A stretch of DNA of 64,000 nucleotides. Source: UBA2241 sp963777895. Its GTDB lineage: Bacteria; Actinomycetota; Thermoleophilia; UBA2241. The position numbers were made by a program, and so were the translations under genes. The stretch spans positions 1-64,000 of the forward strand of contig CAVZSF010000005.1 in NCBI GenBank assembly GCA_963777895.1, read 5' to 3'. Positions 25,005 to 34,109 of the stretch are shown in pieces (positions within the stretch are counted from its first letter, which is position 1; every line of letters starts with the position of its first letter). The notes below the pieces were generated by a model. That model had not been told where the DNA came from, made no database searches, and saw only the letters and a list, made by a program, of their open reading frames with translations.

Positions 25005-28000
25005 TCACGCGATCGACTCATCGACGAGGTAGACGAGCGACTCGAACGCGTGCCCGGTACGATCGCTGAGCACGATCTCGCATGTCTTGGCGAACGAGTA
25101 GGCGCCCTCGAACGAGCGTCCGGCGACCTCTTCGACCTCCTGGCGCAGCGCCGCGTCGGCCAGGTCGGGGTAGAGGAAGCCGCGGTCGCCGCCCGCGCCG
25201 CAGCAGCCCAGAGCCTTCGCGACGACGACCTCCTCTGCGCAGGCTGCGGCGACCGCGGCGATCTTCTCGCCGAGCCCGAGCTCGGTGCAGGCGCAGGTCG
25301 GATGGACGAGCACGGAGCTCTTCTTGCGCCCGATCTCGACCCGCGGCAGCACGAGGTCGTGCAGCCATTCGGCGACGTCGATGATCTTCAGCTGCGCATG
25401 CCGTTCGAGGTTGACGTCGTTCAGGATCTTCTCGGGCGGCCCGAAGTTCTCGTGCTCCAGCTCGACCAGCATGGTGCGCGCGCACGATGTCACGTCGCAC
25501 ATGATGGGTAGCCGGCCTCCCTCGCTCCAGCGCCACAGTGCCTCAACGAGGCGGTTGGCCATGATGCGGTTGCCCTCGGGGAACCCTTTGTGGGCCCAGA
25601 TCTGACCGCAACACAGCCCGCTCGTGTCGCGCGGCAAGCGCACACTCATGCCCGCTTTGTCGGCCACGCGCAGCACCGTGGCCATGAGGCTGTCCTTGCC
25701 GAGGCCGGAGGACCCCAGCAGGCGGCTCACGCAGGCCGGGAAGTAGACCAGCTCGGGATCGGCCGGTTCGCGCGAGAGGTGTGGGGGAGACGGGCTCATG
25801 GAGTGGGACCACTGCGGCATGAAGGGCACGACGCGGCGGGCGGCGCCGGTGGCGTAGCCTATCGCCCGCCCGCCGGTCCGCGCGTCGACGGCGCAGGCCG
25901 ACATCACCATCAGCCGCAGCGCCTCCTCGACGGCGTCGAAGCGGCCGGCCGCCATCGCCATGACCTTGTGCAGCGTCCGTCCGTTGGCCTCGGCGCGCTC
26001 GTGGTCGGTGAGGTAGGCGACGTTGACGCCTGAAGGGCAGACGGTGGAACAGAGGCCGTCGGCCACGCACGTGGCGCGCCCCTCGTAGGCGAACTCGTCC
26101 CACAGCACATCCGCCCGCTCCTGCGCCCCGCGTTCCAGCAGGTCGACGTGTGCCCGGTTCGCGACGACCCGCTGACGCGGCGTCAGCGTGAAGTCGCGGG
26201 TGGGACAGACACGCTCGCAGAAGCCGCACTCGACGCAGCGGTCGGCCGTTTCATCGCCGATGCCCGGCGTGCGCTTGATGTTGGTCAGATGCAGGTGTGG
26301 GTCGTCGGTGAGCAGCACGCCGGGATTCAGCAGCCCGTCGGGGTCGAGCAGGTCCTTCACCTGGCGCATCACCGCCACGGCGTCCTCACCCCACTCCCGC
26401 GACAGGAAGGGCGCCATGGCGCGACCGGTCCCGTGCTCGGCCTTCAGCGACCCATCTAAGCCGAGCACCAGCTCCGCGAGATCGTCGGTGAAGCGGCCGA
26501 AGTGCTCGAGGCCCTCCGCCGTGCTGAGGTCGTCGAGGGCGATGAAGTGGACGTTGCCGGCGGCGAGGTGACCGAAGATGAACCCCGTGTCGGTGTAGCC
26601 GTAGCGGGCGAAAAGCTCGCGCAGGCCGTGGATCAGCTCGACGAGACGGTCGTGTGGGACGGCGACATCCTCTACCAGCACGCTGGTACGCGGCGGGCGC
26701 GTGGCGGCCACGAGCATGTACATAGCCGACCGCAGCGCGAACCAGCGCTCACGGGTCGTCGGGTCGGAGGTGAGCGGCTCCTGGGCCACGAGGCCGAAGC
26801 CCTGCATCAGACGCGTGGCCTGGGCCAGGCGCTCATCGAGCTTGGCGCGCGATGCGGCGCGATACTCGACGAGCACCGCGGTGGCGTCGTCGGGGAGCTC
26901 CTGGAGGTAGGCAGGGGCTCCCGGCTTGTCCGTCCAGGAGCGCAGGCAGGCTCTGTCCATCAGCTCGACCGTGACCGCGCCGTCGTCGACGAGCGCCTGC
27001 ACGCCCGACACGGCGTCCGTCACCGTTGGGAAGAAGAGGAGCCCGACGGCCCACTCCGGTAGCAGTGGGATGGTGGCGAGCATGGCGGAGGAGATGAAGC
27101 CGAGGGTGCCTTCGGAGCCGATGAGCAGGCGCGCAAGGATGTCTATGGGCGCGTCGGCGTCGAGGAAGGCGCGCAATCCGTACCCCATCACGTTCTTGAT
27201 GCGGTACTTGCGCCGGATCCGCTCGACGAGTTCCGCGTCTCCGCGCAGGCGCTCGCGCAGGCCGGTCAGGCCTGCCGCTATCGCCGGCTCATCGGCCTCG
27301 AAACGACGCCGGTCGTCCTCGCGCGCCGTGTCGTAGCGGTGGCCGTTGGCGAGCACGAACTCCATGGAGCGCAACGTGCTGTAGGGATCGCGTTCGACGC
27401 CGGACTGCTGCCCGCCCGAGTTGTTGGCCAGCACGCCCCCCATCATGGCCGCGTTGGCCGACTCCGGATCGGGTCCGATCTTGCGCCCCAGTGACTCGAG
27501 CCGCTCGTTCACCTGGGTGACGGTGACGCCGGGCTCGCACCACACGGCGGCGCCGTCCTCCCGCACGTCGACACCCTTCCAGGCGGAGCGCAGGTCGGCG
27601 ATGATGCCACTGCCCAGCGTCTGCCCACAGAGGGAGGTCCCGGCGGCGCGGAACGTCACCGGGACGCCGCGCGAGGCGACCAGGGTCAGCAGACGCTGCA
27701 CCTCCTCGACAGAGGAGACGCGCACGACCGCTTCTGGGAGGTACTCGTAGTACGAAGCGTCGCGCGCGTAGACGGCGCGGTAGAGCTCGCTGGCGCGAAC
27801 GGCGGCCGGAGAGAGCGCCTCGACCAGCGCTCGCTCGAGGCCGTCGGCCGGGTCGGGCGCGGCAGCGTTCCGCCGAAGGCGCGATCGATTCGCGCCGCCG
27901 GGTTTCACCGCTGTTCCCGACGCTGGGGCCGGCGCGGCGAGGGCCGCGATGAGGCGGGCGACCACTGCGGAGTGGCTGAGATCACTGACATAGCGGACCG

Positions 28001-28031
28001 CCTGCTCAGGAAGAGGCGGGAGCGTCTGCAC
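25005..28031 (-). CDS. FAD-linked and Fe-S-binding dehydrogenase (YdiJ/D-2-hydroxyacid dehydrogenase type)
   Basis: About 1008 residues. An FAD-binding PCMH-type domain (VRVSSVEEVQRLLTLVASRG, FRAAGTSLCGQTLGSGI, GPDPESANAAMMGGVLANNS) is followed by an FAD-oxidase C-domain. Then come two ferredoxin-type clusters (CVECGFCERVCP; CVADGLCSTVCPSGV) and two CCG half-repeats (GLCCGQIWAHKG; GCCGAGGDRGFLYPD). This order matches membrane-associated D-lactate or D-2-hydroxyglutarate dehydrogenases that feed electrons to quinone. The GTG at 28031 (VQTLPPLPEQAVRYV) is the probable start; it overlaps the upstream gene by 26 bases. The frame is open further upstream without conservation. It may oxidise a D-2-hydroxy acid made or used by the neighbouring LeuA-like enzyme (inference). 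Confidence 0.82.
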   Translation of the reverse strand: MQTLPPLPEQAVRYVSDLSHSAVVARLIAALAAPAPASGTAVKPGGANRSRLRRNAAAPDPADGLERALVEALSPAAVRASELYRAVYARDASYYEYLPEAVVRVSSVEEVQRLLTLVASRGVPVTFRAAGTSLCGQTLGSGIIADLRSAWKGVDVREDGAAVWCEPGVTVTQVNERLESLGRKIGPDPESANAAMMGGVLANNSGGQQSGVERDPYSTLRSMEFVLANGHRYDTAREDDRRRFEADEPAIAAGLTGLRERLRGDAELVERIRRKYRIKNVMGYGLRAFLDADAPIDILARLLIGSEGTLGFISSAMLATIPLLPEWAVGLLFFPTVTDAVSGVQALVDDGAVTVELMDRACLRSWTDKPGAPAYLQELPDDATAVLVEYRAASRAKLDERLAQATRLMQGFGLVAQEPLTSDPTTRERWFALRSAMYMLVAATRPPRTSVLVEDVAVPHDRLVELIHGLRELFARYGYTDTGFIFGHLAAGNVHFIALDDLSTAEGLEHFGRFTDDLAELVLGLDGSLKAEHGTGRAMAPFLSREWGEDAVAVMRQVKDLLDPDGLLNPGVLLTDDPHLHLTNIKRTPGIGDETADRCVECGFCERVCPTRDFTLTPRQRVVANRAHVDLLERGAQERADVLWDEFAYEGRATCVADGLCSTVCPSGVNVAYLTDHERAEANGRTLHKVMAMAAGRFDAVEEALRLMVMSACAVDARTGGRAIGYATGAARRVVPFMPQWSHSMSPSPPHLSREPADPELVYFPACVSRLLGSSGLGKDSLMATVLRVADKAGMSVRLPRDTSGLCCGQIWAHKGFPEGNRIMANRLVEALWRWSEGGRLPIMCDVTSCARTMLVELEHENFGPPEKILNDVNLERHAQLKIIDVAEWLHDLVLPRVEIGRKKSSVLVHPTCACTELGLGEKIAAVAAACAEEVVVAKALGCCGAGGDRGFLYPDLADAALRQEVEEVAGRSFEGAYSFAKTCEIVLSDRTGHAFESLVYLVDESIA

Positions 28032-29274
28032 CCACGCTCGCCGGCTTCGCCCTCCTCGAGAACACCGTCTCCGCGATCTCGCGGAACTCATCGCCGTCGA
28101 CGAGAGCGCGTCTGGCCAGCGACCTCGCCTTGACCTCCTGGAGGATCTCCGACGACTCGTCGCCTTCCGCCGGCCCAAGGCCGAGCTTGTCGAGCCAGAT
28201 CAGGATCGAGTCGAGGCCGCTCCCCTTGCCCAACACGATCTCGGGAGCGCTCTGACCGACGAACTCGGGCCGATAGGGGAAGGCCTCGGTGAGGTGCTCA
28301 GTGCCGGAGTTCTTGACCCAGCTCACGATGATGCCGGACTCCACATGGAAGATCTTGTCCCCGACGACACTGCGGTTCGGGGGCACAGGCACGCCCGCGA
28401 TTTCGCGGACGAGCTTCGACAGGCCGTAGAGCTTCGAGAGATCGACGTTGCTGTCGACCCCGTACATGGTCTTGAGCGCCACCAGTGTCTCTTCGAGCGG
28501 CACGTTCCCTGCCCGCTCGCCGATGCCGCTCACCGACACCTGCACGGTGTCGACGCCCTCGGCGACCGCGGCCAGCGTGTTCGCCACACCCAGATCGAAG
28601 TCGTTGTGGAAGTGCGTCTCCAGAGGCTTGCTGATGCGCTCCTTCACCTTGCGCGCCATGAACGAGGCCGCGGGTGGCGACAGTACGCCGAACGTGTCGA
28701 CGAGCACTAGACCGTCCATGTGTCCCTCGCGCTCGATCGTCTGGATGAGGTCGAGGAACTCGCTGATCCCCGCCCTCGTCGAGTCGATGGGGAAGAAGAT
28801 GATCTCGAGGCCGTTCTCGTGAGCGAACCGTGTGGATTTGATGGTCGCCTCGAGGGCTTTCTCGTAGGGCCAACGGTAGGCGATGTCGATGATGTGACGG
28901 CTGACGGGGACTTCCATGATGATCCCCTTGACGCCCGCCTCGAGAGCTTTCTCGACGTCCGAGACCATACAGCGGGAGAAGGCGAAGACGCGGGAGGGGA
29001 GTCCCGCCGAGGCGATGCGTTTGACGGCCTCGGCGTCGGCCGGCGACACGGCCGGCATGCCCGCCTCGATGCGATCGACGCCGGCTGCGGCGAGCTCCTC
29101 CGCGATGCGCATCTTCTGATCGGCCGAGAACTCGATGCCGGCCTGCTGCTCGCCGTCGCGCAACGTCAGGTCATGCACTGCGACGCGCTCCGGCAGCGAG
29201 AAGCCTTCTCTCACCTCAGGCTGGTAGTTCCATGGGCTAACGAAGAAGTCATCGGTCTTCCATGGCTGATCCAT
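28006..29274 (-). CDS. HMGL-family acyltransferase (2-isopropylmalate/homocitrate/citramalate synthase-like)
   Basis: A 422-residue TIM-barrel enzyme of the DRE-TIM family. It shows VHDLTLRDGEQQAGIEF (the RD metal/substrate motif), ETHFHNDFDLGVANTLAAV (the H-x-H metal motif) and VSVSGIGERAGNVPLEE. The C-terminal LeuA allosteric domain is absent or short, as in homocitrate or citramalate synthases and some lyases. The ATG at 29274 (MDQPWKTDD) follows AAAGGA. It condenses acetyl-CoA with a 2-oxo acid, or cleaves the product. The overlapping dehydrogenase gene and the XRE-cupin regulator upstream suggest a dedicated pathway rather than housekeeping leucine synthesis. Confidence 0.82.
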   Translation of the reverse strand: MDQPWKTDDFFVSPWNYQPEVREGFSLPERVAVHDLTLRDGEQQAGIEFSADQKMRIAEELAAAGVDRIEAGMPAVSPADAEAVKRIASAGLPSRVFAFSRCMVSDVEKALEAGVKGIIMEVPVSRHIIDIAYRWPYEKALEATIKSTRFAHENGLEIIFFPIDSTRAGISEFLDLIQTIEREGHMDGLVLVDTFGVLSPPAASFMARKVKERISKPLETHFHNDFDLGVANTLAAVAEGVDTVQVSVSGIGERAGNVPLEETLVALKTMYGVDSNVDLSKLYGLSKLVREIAGVPVPPNRSVVGDKIFHVESGIIVSWVKNSGTEHLTEAFPYRPEFVGQSAPEIVLGKGSGLDSILIWLDKLGLGPAEGDESSEILQEVKARSLARRALVDGDEFREIAETVFSRRAKPASVGADAPASS

Positions 29275-29316
29275 CTGTGTCCTTTCGATCATGCACGAGC
29301 GCCTAACGCTCAGCCG

Positions 29317-30075
29317 TCACAGGCCTCGACGCAGCGACGGCTCTTCGGCGTCTGGCGAAGCGCTCACTCCCTTGTCGTCGTCGATGCAGGCTGCATCCGA
29401 CAGGATCACGCTGATCGCCCTTGCCGTTTGGTCTGTGGGATTGGCATAGCGGTGTGGCCTGCTCGACGGGAAGGAGATGCTGTCACCCTGGTTCAGTTCG
29501 TAGCACTCGAAGCCCACGTAGATGTCCAGCCGGCCGGACAGCACGACCACCATCTCCCAGCCCGGATGCCTGTACAGCTGCGCGTCTGACTCTGCCCTGG
29601 GACTGTAGACCAGCTCGAGGAACTCCACATCGCCCAGAGTCCTCGACGTCAGACGCTCCCACTGGACCCCGCCCCGAACATCGAGGGTCGCCCGATCGTT
29701 CTTACGGACCAGGTATCGTCGCCCGAGGCCGCCAGACGGATCCGCTGCCCCCTTCCACTCCGCCCGTTCGACGGTTCCAGAGGGCGCGGCCGCGGCCGGG
29801 ACGTGGCCGGCTCCCCCCGGGCTCACCTCCTCGAACAGATCGTCGACCGGCACGGCGAGCGCCTTGGCGAGCATGAAGAGGGTAGCGACAGACGGCGCGG
29901 ACCTGCCGCGCTCGATCTGGCTGATCAGGCTGGGCGACACGCCGACGAGCGCTGCCAGGTCCGCGACTCGCAGCCCCTTCTCTCGGCGGAGCCCAGAGAC
30001 GCGAGCGCCGATCCCTGTCGAGATCATTCGCTGCTGTGCCCGGCGGTCCTCAGCGACGAGTGGATGCTCACCCAC
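29317..30075 (-). CDS. XRE-family regulator with C-terminal cupin sensor
   Basis: A 252-residue repressor/activator. The N-terminal helix-turn-helix is VSGLRREKGLRVADLAALVGVSPSLISQIERGRSAPSVATLFMLAKAL (about residues 25-73). A linker follows, then a cupin_2 sensor domain (YRHPGWEMVVVLSGRLDIYVGFECYELNQGDSISFPSSRPHRYANPT). This architecture is widespread in regulators of amino-acid, polyamine and organic-acid catabolism. It sits 42 bases upstream of the LeuA-like gene on the same strand and about 540 bases from the divergent M24 gene, so either side may be its target. Confidence 0.88.
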   Translation of the reverse strand: MGEHPLVAEDRRAQQRMISTGIGARVSGLRREKGLRVADLAALVGVSPSLISQIERGRSAPSVATLFMLAKALAVPVDDLFEEVSPGGAGHVPAAAAPSGTVERAEWKGAADPSGGLGRRYLVRKNDRATLDVRGGVQWERLTSRTLGDVEFLELVYSPRAESDAQLYRHPGWEMVVVLSGRLDIYVGFECYELNQGDSISFPSSRPHRYANPTDQTARAISVILSDAACIDDDKGVSASPDAEEPSLRRGL

Positions 30076-30615
30076 GCTGCCACCCCGCCCTGAGTCTCGC
30101 TGATGCTGCGGATAGTACTGCTTCCCTCGGCCTCCAAGAGAGAACAGTGATACTTAAGTCGATGGACATCCCTCCGTCCCTTCGATCTGCCGTTGACGCC
30201 ATGAGGCGGTGCTCATTAGCAGTCGTTTTTCTAGTTGACAAGGGTCAGCCTGTCAAGTAGACAGTGCATGCGCTCATGTTCAGTGACACTCAATGCCTAG
30301 TCTAGGCGATGTAGCAGAGCTGCACGAGCGCGTGTCCGGCCAGGGGTGAAGCTGGATGTGCAGGAGTCATCGAGATGTCTGGAACGGCGCGTCTGTCGGA
30401 AGAGCCGATGATCAGACGTCCCTCGCTGGGCCCTTCCTGTTAGCCGACGAACGTCGATCTCATACCGGACGCCTCGGTAAGAGCAGGTTCATCAGTGCCG
30501 AGACCGGGGGAGGGGGACGTCGCCTACAGGAACCAAGGATTAAGGAGGCGCTGCCTAACGGAGGATCACGCCGGTCGGGAGTGGCATGAGTAAACGGTGA
30601 GACGTGGGGGTCTGA
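30076..30615. other. Divergent intergenic region between XRE-cupin gene and M24 gene
   Basis: No gene is recognised in these 540 bases. The middle part is less GC-rich than its surroundings and holds the TTGACA dyad listed separately. It presumably carries promoters for both flanking genes. Confidence 0.5.
30235..30263 (+). promoter_or_regulatory. Candidate sigma70-like promoter with TTGACA/TGTCAA dyad
   Basis: TTGACA (30235-30240) is a perfect -35 match. TAGACA at 30258-30263 follows after 17 bases as a weak -10. TTGACA also pairs with TGTCAA (30251-30256) as a 6-bp dyad with a 10-base spacer, so it could equally be an operator for the adjacent XRE-cupin regulator. Confidence 0.4.
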
Positions 30616-31905
30616 ATGTCTACTGATCTCGATTACCTGGCTCGTCCAATGGACACGAGTTTCCTCGGAAGGAACCACGAGTACCTGGGGCGACAGGTCT
30701 ACAGCACGACCGCGACGGATTGGCAGGAGCGGGTGAACTTCTACCGTATGCGGTCGGAGCGCCTGGCCCGAGCCAAGGAGATGATGGCCAAGCACGACCT
30801 CGGCGCGCTCATCCTGTTCGTCGGCGAGAACATCCGCTACGTAACGGGCGTCTATCAGGGCAACTGGAAGAACAACATCTTCATCCGTTACTGCGTGTTG
30901 CCTCGCGACGGCGAACCGGTCCTCTTCGAGACCGTGGGCTCCGACACGGAGTGCGCGAAGATCGACGCACCCTGGCTTGAGGGCAGGATCAGGCCGGCCA
31001 TGACCTGGAAGTGGGCAGAGCAGGGCGAGGAGCTCATGGCCAAGAAGATGGCCAAGAGCGTCTACGAGGTCCTCGAGGATGCCGGCGTCCAGAACGAGAA
31101 GATCGGCATGGACGTCATGGACCTGCGCGGCTATCAGGAGCTCACCGGCCTTGGCCTTGAGATCGTCAATGCGTGGCCCGCGCTCTCCGAGGCGCGTGTA
31201 GTCAAGACTCGCGACGAAATAGAGTGCCTCAAGATCTCGAGCGCCTACGGCGACTGCGCCATGTGGAAGGCCATCCACGAGTGGGCGAAGCCGGGAGTCA
31301 CCGAAGCCTACGTCTGCGCCAAGGTCAACGAGTACCTCTACGAGAACGGCTTCGACTTCGTCTACGACATCATCGTCGCGTCGGGCGGCAACACGAGCCC
31401 CTACCGTCGCTGGCACACCGACAAGGTGATCCGCCAGGGCGACCTGATGATCATCGACCTGAACGCCATCGGCCCCGGCGGCTACTTCGTCGACTTCGTG
31501 CGCTGCTTCAAGGTCGCAGCCAAACCGACGCAAAAGGAGAAGGACCTCTACAAGGAGTGCTACGACAGCCTTTACGCCGGGATCGGGGAGCTCAAGCCAG
31601 GCGCCACGACCGCCGATGTGGCGGCGAAGTTCCCGGTGTACGACGACGACAAGCACGGCAGCGTGAGCCTGCAGCAGTTCGCCCACAGCATCGGGCTCAC
31701 CCTGTACGAGGGCATGTGGATGTCGAGGGCCTACTCTCTCGACTATCCCGCCGAGATCAAGCAGAACATGACCTTCGCCATCGAGACGTTTGCCGGACAC
31801 CCAGAATTGGAGCAGACAGTGCGTCTCGAGGAGGACTTGGTCGTGACGGACACAGGGATCGAGCTGCTGACGAAGTGTCAGTTCGAGGAGGACTTCTTCG
31901 CCTGA
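30616..31905 (+). CDS. M24-family metallohydrolase (creatinase/Xaa-Pro aminopeptidase fold), paralogue 1
   Basis: A 429-residue pita-bread enzyme. The N-terminal creatinase-like domain includes ALILFVGENIRYVTGVYQGNWKNN. The catalytic domain shows IIDLNAIGPGGYFVDFVRCF (two metal-binding aspartates), QFAHSIGLTLYEG (His), FAIETFAG (Glu) and LEEDLVV (Glu), the full five-ligand set. Members include prolidases, creatinase (hydrolyses a guanidino compound to urea) and DMSP lyase, so the substrate cannot be fixed by family. It precedes an ABC importer on the same strand by 108 bases, suggesting action on the imported solute (inference). GGGGGT lies upstream of the ATG. Confidence 0.85.
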   Translation: MSTDLDYLARPMDTSFLGRNHEYLGRQVYSTTATDWQERVNFYRMRSERLARAKEMMAKHDLGALILFVGENIRYVTGVYQGNWKNNIFIRYCVLPRDGEPVLFETVGSDTECAKIDAPWLEGRIRPAMTWKWAEQGEELMAKKMAKSVYEVLEDAGVQNEKIGMDVMDLRGYQELTGLGLEIVNAWPALSEARVVKTRDEIECLKISSAYGDCAMWKAIHEWAKPGVTEAYVCAKVNEYLYENGFDFVYDIIVASGGNTSPYRRWHTDKVIRQGDLMIIDLNAIGPGGYFVDFVRCFKVAAKPTQKEKDLYKECYDSLYAGIGELKPGATTADVAAKFPVYDDDKHGSVSLQQFAHSIGLTLYEGMWMSRAYSLDYPAEIKQNMTFAIETFAGHPELEQTVRLEEDLVVTDTGIELLTKCQFEEDFFA

Positions 31906-31936
31906 GCGAATCGGGCCTTGCATCCTGAGGCCTCTA

Positions 31937-31957
31937 TATCATATATACAACATGATA
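31937..31957 (+). promoter_or_regulatory. AT-rich dyad upstream of ABC binding-protein gene
   Basis: TATCAT (31937-31942) and ATGATA (31952-31957) form a 6-bp dyad, with a half-site ATACA between. It is markedly AT-rich against its surroundings and resembles half of the TGTAT-N-ATACA sites at 41969 and 61399. Confidence 0.35.
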
Positions 31958-31968
31958 CCAGTGGATCG

Positions 31969-31988
31969 GTCGGATCCGCGGATCCGAC
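31969..31988 (+). promoter_or_regulatory. 20-bp perfect palindrome before ABC operon
   Basis: GTCGGATCCGCGGATCCGAC is fully self-complementary. It lies 63 bases after the M24 stop and 26 bases before the binding-protein ATG. It could be a regulator operator or a zero-loop terminator/attenuator between the M24 gene and the transporter. Confidence 0.5.
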
Positions 31989-32013
31989 GTCACAGGACCA
32001 AGGGGGAAGTGGC

Positions 32014-33156
32014 ATGACGGATTCGACGCATCACGACCCTGCTGAACTTCGCAAACTCCTGGAGAGCCGGATATCGCGGCGGGATCTCCTCAAGTACGCA
32101 GGCGTTGGCGCCGGCGCCTTCGCTCTCTCACCGGTGCTGGCCGCCTGTGGTGGCGACGATACGGTGAGCGAGACCAGCGGCTCCGGCTCCAGCACACCCA
32201 TCAAGTTCGTGTTCTCCGCAGACCCGGTGTGGAACTGGCTGGAGGACAAGGGCATCATCAAGGAGATGGAGACCGCCTCCGGCTACCACATCGCGCGCAA
32301 CGAGACCGAAGACGAGTTCGCCTTCTTCGCCGGCGGTCACGCCGACATCGTCTCGATGGGCAGCTACGAGGTGCCGGTCCTCGAGAAGGAGACCGGCGTC
32401 AGGACCGTGACCTTCGCCAAGTACAACATGGGGAAGGACATGCTAGCCGTCGATCCGGCCAAGGGCTACAACTCGTTCGCGGACCTCCCCAGCCCCGGCA
32501 AGGTCGGCCTCGAATCCGCGACCAACTCCGCCCACGCGTGGATCGCACTGGCCAAGAGCGAGGGACGCGACCTGGGGGCGAAGTCGGACGACCTGCAGAT
32601 CGTGGTCACCGACTTCGCCGTCGCGCCCGAACTGGTCCTCAAGGGTCAACTCGACGCCGGCTGCACCGCCTACATGAACGCCGTCAAGTATCTGATGGAC
32701 GACAAGGTCAAGATCATGTACGACGGCAAGGGCGTCTCGCAGATCTACGAGGCGAAGTTCGCGCCCGGTCACGAAGGCTTCGACAGCAACAACTTCGTGA
32801 CCACCCAGAAGTACTACGACGCGCATCCAGGCGAGGTCGCTTTCTTCGCCAGCGTGTGGGAGCGGGGCGTCCAGGAGTTCTGGGCCAACATGCCCGAGAT
32901 CATCAAGCAGTACCCGAACGACTTTGGCTGGCAGAACGAGGCGGAGTACAACTGGGTCGTCGACCACCTCACGAACGACTGGAACGAGTGGGTCAAGACC
33001 GTCTACCTCGATCAGAAGTGGATCCAGGGCGAAGACGGCGTGACGACGCTGCTGGTCGAGCAGGGCCAGATCCCGGCGAGCCAGCCGAGGCCCTACTACG
33101 TGGCCATCGATCCCGCGACCGGCAAGCAGACGTACAGCCAGCCCGAGGGGGCCTGA
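32014..33156 (+). CDS. ABC transporter substrate-binding lipoprotein (NitT/TauT type)
   Basis: A 380-residue binding protein. The N-terminus contains SRISRRDLLKYAGVGAGAF, a twin-arginine motif, and LAAC, a lipobox, so it is probably exported by Tat and then lipid-anchored. The mature part (FVFSADPVWNWLEDKGIIKEMETASGYHI, FAGGHADIVSMGSYEVP) has the periplasmic-binding fold of nitrate/taurine/aromatic sulfonate systems. AGGGGGAAG precedes the ATG. Two permeases and an ATPase follow. The ligand is unknown; the context suggests a small nitrogen-containing organic compound. Confidence 0.88.
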   Translation: MTDSTHHDPAELRKLLESRISRRDLLKYAGVGAGAFALSPVLAACGGDDTVSETSGSGSSTPIKFVFSADPVWNWLEDKGIIKEMETASGYHIARNETEDEFAFFAGGHADIVSMGSYEVPVLEKETGVRTVTFAKYNMGKDMLAVDPAKGYNSFADLPSPGKVGLESATNSAHAWIALAKSEGRDLGAKSDDLQIVVTDFAVAPELVLKGQLDAGCTAYMNAVKYLMDDKVKIMYDGKGVSQIYEAKFAPGHEGFDSNNFVTTQKYYDAHPGEVAFFASVWERGVQEFWANMPEIIKQYPNDFGWQNEAEYNWVVDHLTNDWNEWVKTVYLDQKWIQGEDGVTTLLVEQGQIPASQPRPYYVAIDPATGKQTYSQPEGA

Positions 33157-33202
33157 TCCCAGAAGCGACCGTCTGTGGTGGTCCCTGAAAGAGGTGACGT
33201 AG

Positions 33203-34090
33203 TTGTCTGTCTCCGCTGACGTAGTGCGCAAGTCCGCGCCGGCAAAGCCGACGCTGACCGTCGACGTCGCAAAGAAGGCAGCCAGGAACAAGTGGAAGGC
33301 CCGCGGGTATTCGCTGCTCGGCGCGCTCATGCTGCTCGTTCTGTGGAAGCTCGCGAGCTACTACAAGCCCACCGAGTTCGAATTGATCCCGACTCCCTAC
33401 GAAGTGGCTCAACGGATGTGGGGCTTCCTGGTCGGCGACGCCGCCCGGGGCATCGACCGCGGCTGGGTGCTCGTCAACTTCTGGGCGACCATGAGGAAGA
33501 CGCTCTACGGGTTCGCCGGCGCGCTTATCCTCGGCGTCCCGATCGGCATCCTTATGGGCCGGTTCCGCTACTGGAAGGCCTTCTTCTTCGATTTGATCTA
33601 CATCACCGCCAACGTGCCGCTCGTCGTGTACGCGATCCTGGCCCTCATCCTGTTCGGCTTGGGCGACACCGGACCGGCAGTGGTGGTGGCGTTCATGGTG
33701 CTCCCCTCCATCACTCTCAACGTCGCTGCCGGCGTGGAGGGGGTCGACCGAGGCCTGCTCCTCATGAGCCAGTCCTACGACCGTTCGACACGGCAGGCAC
33801 TGCAGCACATCGTGTTCCCTACCTTCTACCCGTTCCTGTTCGCGGCCGTCCGCAACTCGTTCGCCTCTTCGTGGAAGTTGGCGGCGCTCACCGAGACGTT
33901 CGCGGGCATCACGGGTGTGGGCGTCCAGATCGGGACTGCCTTCAAGGGTTTCGCCACCGCGGACATGATCGCGTGGATGCTGTACTTCGGCGTCTTCGTC
34001 GTGGCCATCGAACGCCTCGTGCTCATGCCCCTCGAACGGTGGGTCTTCCGCTACCGGCTGAAGCGTGGCGAAGATGTCTTGCGCTTCTGA
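33203..34090 (+). CDS. ABC transporter permease 1 (SsuC/TauC-like)
   Basis: A 295-residue inner-membrane permease with about six helices and the BPD_transp_1 core: NFWATMRKTLYGFAGALILGVPIGILMGR, followed by the EAA-type coupling region GVEGVDRGLLLMSQSYDRSTRQALQHIVFPTFYP. The TTG start at 33203 is supported by AGAGGTGA upstream. It pairs with the second permease to form a heterodimeric pore, as in some NitT/TauT systems. It directly follows the binding-protein gene. Confidence 0.88.
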   Translation: MSVSADVVRKSAPAKPTLTVDVAKKAARNKWKARGYSLLGALMLLVLWKLASYYKPTEFELIPTPYEVAQRMWGFLVGDAARGIDRGWVLVNFWATMRKTLYGFAGALILGVPIGILMGRFRYWKAFFFDLIYITANVPLVVYAILALILFGLGDTGPAVVVAFMVLPSITLNVAAGVEGVDRGLLLMSQSYDRSTRQALQHIVFPTFYPFLFAAVRNSFASSWKLAALTETFAGITGVGVQIGTAFKGFATADMIAWMLYFGVFVVAIERLVLMPLERWVFRYRLKRGEDVLRF

Positions 34091-34109
34091 TGGATACGAG
34101 GAGGACGCC

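Noticed and set aside
24447..25511. Plus-strand frame across the alcohol dehydrogenase and FAD/Fe-S genes
   Set aside because: It spans two convincing minus-strand genes and has no recognisable domain.
28006..29274. Nitrogen-fixation homocitrate synthase
   Set aside because: No nif genes are present and family members with several functions share the visible motifs.
30616..31905. Calling the first M24 protein creatinase or DMSP lyase DddP
   Set aside because: Only the fold and metal ligands can be seen; substrate-specific residues could not be matched with confidence.
30460..31923. Minus-strand frame of nearly 490 codons opposite the M24 gene
   Set aside because: Antisense shadow; the plus strand encodes a complete M24 enzyme.
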